Below, piece after piece: positions 32,342 to 33,576 of a stretch of 33,576 nucleotides of DNA. Position numbers and translations under genes: made by a program. The DNA comes from Promicromonospora iranensis (GTDB lineage: Bacteria; Actinomycetota; Actinomycetes; Actinomycetales; Cellulomonadaceae): the NCBI RefSeq assembly GCF_028994805.1, contig NZ_JAJQQP010000013.1, forward strand, positions 153,075-186,650. Reading direction: 5' to 3'. Below the pieces are notes generated by a model. That model made no database searches and was not told where the DNA came from. It worked only from the letters and a program-made list of their open reading frames with translations. The first letter of the stretch is position 1, and each line of letters starts with the position of its first letter.

Positions 32342-33173
32342 GGACCAGCACCGGATCGCTGGTCGGCTGCTCGGACCCGGACTCGGGCTCGACCGATACG
32401 GCCATGCCGACGCCGTCAGAGCCCCGCACGAGCGACGTCGTCTCGCCGTCCGTCACGGACAGGACGCCTGCGGAAGAGACGCTGCCGTCCGCCGCGACCA
32501 CCCAGAGCTGGTAGGCCCGTCCCGGGTCGGGCGCGGGCAGGTTCTCTGCCCGGAAGAGCATGTCGCCGTCGGCAACCAGCACTGAGGCCTCGCCGCCGCC
32601 CTCGACAGCGCCTCGCACGAGCGAGGCGTCAGGGTCGGCGAGCATCTCCGAGACGATCTCGCTCTGCTCCCGCAGCTGTTCACGCTCAGCGGTCACCTGT
32701 ACGGCGATCGTCGTCGGTACGGCGATCGCTGCCGCCGCTGCCACGGCGACGGCGGCCATGCCCCAGCGTCGTGGCCGACGGCGAGCGGCGAGGTCCACGA
32801 CATCGCCGTCGTCGCCCGACGCCGCACCCGTCTGCGGCGAGTCTGGCGCCACCGTTGCGCGCGCATCAGCGCCAGGTGTCCGACCAACCGGCGGGGGCAC
32901 AGAGTGAGGGCTCACCACCGGGTACTGGGGCGTGCTCCGCACGCGCTCCAGCACGCTCGCCCGCAAGCCGGCCGGCGGTTCGGTCTCGACGGTGAAAGCA
33001 GCTACCACCTCGTGGTACTCGTCCACAGCGCGGCGTGCGTCGGCGTCCGACTCCACCAAGCGCTCCACGGCGCGCCGGTCCAGGTCGTCGAGGGCTTCCA
33101 TGGCGTAGCCGGGCAGCAGGTCCCAGGCGCCCGAACGCAGGCTTCGGGCGCCGGTGCTCGTCTCGTCAGACAT
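32331..33173 (-). CDS. rskA: anti-sigma factor, RskA type
   Basis: 280 residues from ATG 33173, overlapping the sigma gene by 8 bp. The N-terminal cytoplasmic anti-sigma domain (about 13-85; AWDLLPGYAMEALDDLDRRA, VERVRSTP-like end) lacks the zinc HXXXCXXC motif, as in RskA. A linker rich in P, D and A leads to one membrane segment (about 137-158: MAAVAVAAAAAIAVPTTIAV). The extracytoplasmic domain has AYQLWVVAADGSVSSAGVLS. RskA holds SigK at the membrane until it is cleaved by regulated proteolysis in two steps. The gene symbol rests on family and partner. Confidence 0.88.
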   Translation of the reverse strand: MSDETSTGARSLRSGAWDLLPGYAMEALDDLDRRAVERLVESDADARRAVDEYHEVVAAFTVETEPPAGLRASVLERVRSTPQYPVVSPHSVPPPVGRTPGADARATVAPDSPQTGAASGDDGDVVDLAARRRPRRWGMAAVAVAAAAAIAVPTTIAVQVTAEREQLREQSEIVSEMLADPDASLVRGAVEGGGEASVLVADGDMLFRAENLPAPDPGRAYQLWVVAADGSVSSAGVLSVTDGETTSLVRGSDGVGMAVSVEPESGSEQPTSDPVLVLST

Positions 33174-33576
33174 GGCGCGCCACCCCCAGGCAGTCCCGCA
33201 AGCGGATGAGTCCGTCGCGGATGCGGCTCTTGACGGTCGGGAGGGCCGCGCCGATCTGCTCGGCGACCTCGCGATAGGTGAGGCCGCCGTAGTACGCGAC
33301 CACCACCGCCTCGCGCTGGGTCGGGGTCAGTCCTTCGATGCAGCGGCGCACGGCGGAGCCTTCGAGACTGCGCTCGACGTCCTCGGCGACCACGTCGCGC
33401 GCGGACTCGCCGTTGCGCAGGTCGGTGTCCCGCTGGTCCCGGTCACGGCGAGACTGCTCCGAACGGACGCGGTCGACCGCGCGCCGTCGGGCGAGCGTCG
33501 CGACCCAGGTGCGGGCAGAGCCGCGAGCCGCGTCGAACCGTGCCGCTGTCTGCCACACCTCCACCATTACCTCCTG
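33166..33576 (-). CDS. sigK: ECF sigma factor, SigK type, N-terminus outside window
   Basis: The frame is open to the window edge, beginning QEVMVEVWQTAARFDAARGS (region 2.3/2.4, usual QEVF.EVW) and ending with region 4: LTPTQREAVVVAYYGGLTYR and EVAEQIGAALPTVKSRIRDG, then LIRLRDCLGVARHV. The full protein should have about 50-60 more residues beyond 33576. The overlap with an RskA-like gene supports SigK. Its own promoter lies outside. Confidence 0.9.
   Translation of the reverse strand, partial: QEVMVEVWQTAARFDAARGSARTWVATLARRRAVDRVRSEQSRRDRDQRDTDLRNGESARDVVAEDVERSLEGSAVRRCIEGLTPTQREAVVVAYYGGLTYREVAEQIGAALPTVKSRIRDGLIRLRDCLGVARHV

Overview
This 33.6-kb window is high-GC DNA with frequent GTG starts and tightly overlapping genes. 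It carries CUT1-type sugar importers without their own ATPase, a SigK/RskA pair and a GH62 enzyme. Together these suggest a plant-polymer-degrading actinobacterium, probably Micrococcales near Promicromonosporaceae or Cellulomonadaceae (inference from gene content only).

Layout. (1) 1-7340 is a scarred accessory region. An alpha/beta-hydrolase gene is cut by an IS5-family element (487-1740) whose transposase has a 65-bp deletion. Then come an MFS exporter, a phosphopantetheinyl transferase and fragments of unrelated genes (a YbhB/PEBP protein, an acyl-carrier domain). A class A penicillin-binding protein follows, then a short-chain dehydrogenase remnant. (2) 7365-15095 is a six-gene operon in which every junction overlaps: LacI regulator, GH3 glycosidase, TIM-barrel isomerase, DhaK-DhaL sugar kinase, RpiB-like isomerase, 3-hydroxyacyl-CoA-dehydrogenase-like oxidoreductase. 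Perfect CGAAATATTTCG palindromes lie at its head. It converges through a strong hairpin on an ABC sugar importer (15201-18396). (3) 18647-29253 is an arabinoxylan side-chain locus: GH51 arabinofuranosidase, a second ABC importer, a second LacI regulator, a secreted GH62 arabinofuranosidase with an N-terminal carbohydrate-binding-like domain, and a secreted tandem CE1-type esterase whose first half has lost its catalytic residues. Four TTTATCGATAAA-like palindromes mark this part. (4) 29665-30956 is a second IS5-family element with an intact transposase. (5) 31341-33576 holds small ORFs, an acidic repeat protein, an ORF interrupted by an amber codon, and an RskA-like anti-sigma factor overlapping a SigK-like sigma factor that runs off the window.

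How the parts work together. The secreted GH62 and CE1 enzymes would strip arabinose and acyl groups from arabinoxylan. The AraNPQ-like importer would bring in arabino-oligosaccharides, and cytoplasmic GH51 would release arabinose, probably under the second LacI protein. The first operon looks like a separate pathway: an imported glycoside is cut by GH3 and the freed sugar passes through isomerase, kinase, isomerase and dehydrogenase steps. The kinase and RpiB pair resembles erythrulose-phosphate chemistry, but the full set matches no pathway I can name.

Most notable observations: both IS5-family elements carry a homologous second gene downstream of the transposase, with decay falling on opposite genes in the two copies; the uncharacterised sugar operon; the half-dead tandem esterase; and a duplicated lacI-tail-plus-operator block flanking the GH62 gene. 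No rRNA, tRNA or CRISPR was seen.
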